This document shows positions 62,686 to 64,000 of a stretch of 64,000 nt of DNA, piece by piece. The position numbers and the translations under genes are program-made. Source of the DNA: Slackia heliotrinireducens DSM 20476 (GTDB lineage Bacteria > Actinomycetota > Coriobacteriia > Coriobacteriales > Eggerthellaceae); the NCBI RefSeq assembly GCF_000023885.1, contig NC_013165.1:1364001-1428000 (forward strand). Direction: 5' to 3'. Below the pieces are notes generated by a model. The model saw only the letters and a program-made list of their open reading frames with translations. It ran no database searches and had not been told where the DNA came from. Within the stretch, counting starts at the first letter, position 1. Every line of letters begins with the position of its first letter.

Positions 62686-64000
62686 ATGATTACGTATAAG
62701 GAATTCGAAGTCGTAAAGGCGCTGCTCGACGGTACCGTCAAAGACGCAGAGCAGATTTACAAGCAGACGCGACACTATGTGTTTAAGGACGCTGACGAGG
62801 TGTCCGAGCTGATGCGCGGGCTTGAAGCCAAGGGTTATCTCGCCGATGGCAAGCTGACTGAATCCGGAATGGCCGAAATCGAGCCCTGCAAGGTTCGCAA
62901 TGCGGTCATCCTTGCTGCTGGCGGTGCGGACATTACTGCAAAGTCTGTTTACAACATGCCCAAGGGTCTGTTCATGAAAGACGGCGAGACGCTTATCGAA
63001 CGTCAGATCCGCCAGTTGAAGGAAGTCGGCGTCGACGACATTACGGTCGTGATTGCTTACAAGCAAGAGCTGTACTTCTTCCTGCAGGACAAATGGGGTG
63101 TGACACTTGAAATCAACCCTGATTTGAAGAAGAACAACATCCATTCGCTGTACACGGTTCGCGACCGTTTGGGCGGAACCTACATCTGCAACTGCGACAA
63201 TTACTTCGAAGAGAATCCATTCTCTTCCTACGAATACAATTCCTTCCACGCAACGGTGTTCAAGGAGGATGCTACCGATGAGCTGGTCGTTCGTACGAAC
63301 GAAAGCGGTCGAATCCTGAAGGTCGAAAGCTGTGCGAAAAGTGGTGAATGCATCTACGGGCATGCTTATATGGACCCCGCGTTTGCAGCTCGCTTCGTCC
63401 GCTTTATGGAAGAAGAGGAGCCTGACTTCCGCATCTCCCATTTGTTCTGGGAGGAATTCGTTTCGCGTCATGTGGACGACTTGGACATGTACGCGCACGA
63501 ATACCCGGCCGACATGGTGCTCGAATTCGACCACATCCAGGAGATCCAGAACATTGAAGGCCTGTTCCTTGGCAACGTGAGCGGTCGCATCAACTCGAAG
63601 ATATGCGAAGTGCTGGATTGCACCGAGGATGAGATCGCTGATATCGTGGTACTTGAAAAGGGTCTTTCGAACATCTTGTTCACGTTCGTAGTTCGCGGCG
63701 AGCGCTACATTTTCCGCTATCCTGGAGACTCCACAGCATTCTTCATCTACCGTAAGAACGAATGCCTTGCTCAGAAGCTGGGTGCGGCTGCCCATGCGGA
63801 TGATACATATGTCTACATTGACGAGACCGGCCTTAAGATCTCCAAGTTCCGCGAGAACTGCATCGACCTGCACGGCGTGTACTATGAAGACGTCGAATTG
63901 ATGAAGCGCGTGGCGAAGAAGATCCGTGCGTTCCACGATGAGGGTTGTGGCCTGGAGAATTGGGAAGAGTACAACTACGACCCGATTTATCAGACGGAGC
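62686..64000 (+). CDS. Winged-helix / LicC-like nucleotidyltransferase / choline-kinase-like fusion (3' end outside window)
   Basis: At least 438 codons, still open at the window edge. AAGGAG lies 7 bases before the ATG. Residues 1-66 form a winged helix (ALLDGTVKDAEQIYKQTRHYVF, LMRGLEAKGYL). Residues 70 to about 300 are a LicC-type nucleotidyltransferase (NMPKGLF, LIERQIRQLKEVGVDDITVVI, ICNCDNYFEENP), but the GxGxR loop reads GGADITA without its Arg. From about 310 the start of a LicA/choline-kinase domain is seen (LEKGLSNILFTFVVRGERYIFRYPG); its catalytic loop lies beyond the window. Predicted role: choline (or similar) phosphorylation and CDP activation for the LicD enzymes. Confidence 0.85.
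   Translation, partial: MITYKEFEVVKALLDGTVKDAEQIYKQTRHYVFKDADEVSELMRGLEAKGYLADGKLTESGMAEIEPCKVRNAVILAAGGADITAKSVYNMPKGLFMKDGETLIERQIRQLKEVGVDDITVVIAYKQELYFFLQDKWGVTLEINPDLKKNNIHSLYTVRDRLGGTYICNCDNYFEENPFSSYEYNSFHATVFKEDATDELVVRTNESGRILKVESCAKSGECIYGHAYMDPAFAARFVRFMEEEEPDFRISHLFWEEFVSRHVDDLDMYAHEYPADMVLEFDHIQEIQNIEGLFLGNVSGRINSKICEVLDCTEDEIADIVVLEKGLSNILFTFVVRGERYIFRYPGDSTAFFIYRKNECLAQKLGAAAHADDTYVYIDETGLKISKFRENCIDLHGVYYEDVELMKRVAKKIRAFHDEGCGLENWEEYNYDPIYQTE

Overview
The window looks like a chromosomal piece of a high-GC actinobacterium, most likely a gut-type member of the Coriobacteriia (Eggerthella/Slackia-like). The grounds are an actinobacterial mIHF gene next to gmk and rpoZ, an anaerobe gene set (rubrerythrin, ackA/pta, KamA-family radical SAM enzyme, electron-bifurcating type PyrK/PyrD), a bile salt hydrolase, and Cna-B/sortase and cell-wall-binding surface proteins. 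The species is inferred, not proven. No rRNA, prophage, complete insertion sequence or CRISPR array is seen.

Layout. 0-3.6 kb: a DAACS symporter and an RmlD-like reductase (minus strand), a small Q/Y-rich membrane protein, then repeat-rich spacer. 3.6-9.1 kb: the pyr operon pyrR-B-C-K-D-F behind a complete PyrR attenuator. 9.2-11.9 kb: mIHF, gmk, rpoZ, thiI. 11.9-14.7 kb: a candidate small RNA and two tRNA pairs (Val-Gly and Cys-Gly) with matching promoters, between which sits a secreted BspA/cell-wall-binding-repeat protein. 14.8-19.4 kb: a membrane-anchored unknown, a TerC protein behind a Mn2+ (yybP-ykoY) riboswitch, a 220-bp inverted-repeat element, a lipid kinase and a rubrerythrin. 19.7-26.9 kb: a 1562-residue Cna-B adhesin followed by a LytS-type kinase and a REC-winged-helix regulator. 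27-34.5 kb: aquaporin, alpha/beta hydrolase, an ECF sigma/membrane protein/ABC operon ending in a broken permease, a malate/lactate dehydrogenase and PPK2. 34.6-45.7 kb: a small CGH protein gene without a stop before its terminator, RNase D, YugP-like protease, xseAB, HIT-ackA-HIT, a decayed wall-binding gene beside an orphan LytTR regulator, pta and a glycosyltransferase. 45.8-50 kb: KamA-family enzyme, a structured-RNA candidate, bile salt hydrolase and a YqhA-like protein.

50-64 kb is the most unusual region. It is visibly richer in A+T and encodes a surface-glycan locus: a LoaP-type NusG paralogue, a priming sugar transferase, DUF4422 and family-2 glycosyltransferases, three LicD-type phosphotransferases, a Stealth phosphotransferase, an EpsG-like polymerase, a Wzx flippase and three nucleotidyltransferases. 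One nucleotidyltransferase is fused to an XRE helix-turn-helix and one to a winged helix plus a choline-kinase-like domain; the last gene runs off the window. The gene set predicts a polymer with phosphodiester-linked substituents such as phosphocholine or phospho-alditols. Upstream of loaP lie two copies of an RNA element of about 120 nt. One arm is identical in both copies; the other arms differ in sequence but keep their pairing. It is the best candidate here for an undescribed regulatory system: an RNA module through which LoaP could antiterminate its own operon.

Several intergenic regions carry a dispersed family of short repeats (cores AGGGACGTTTC and GGGGACAG), which look like REP-type elements scattered between the housekeeping blocks.
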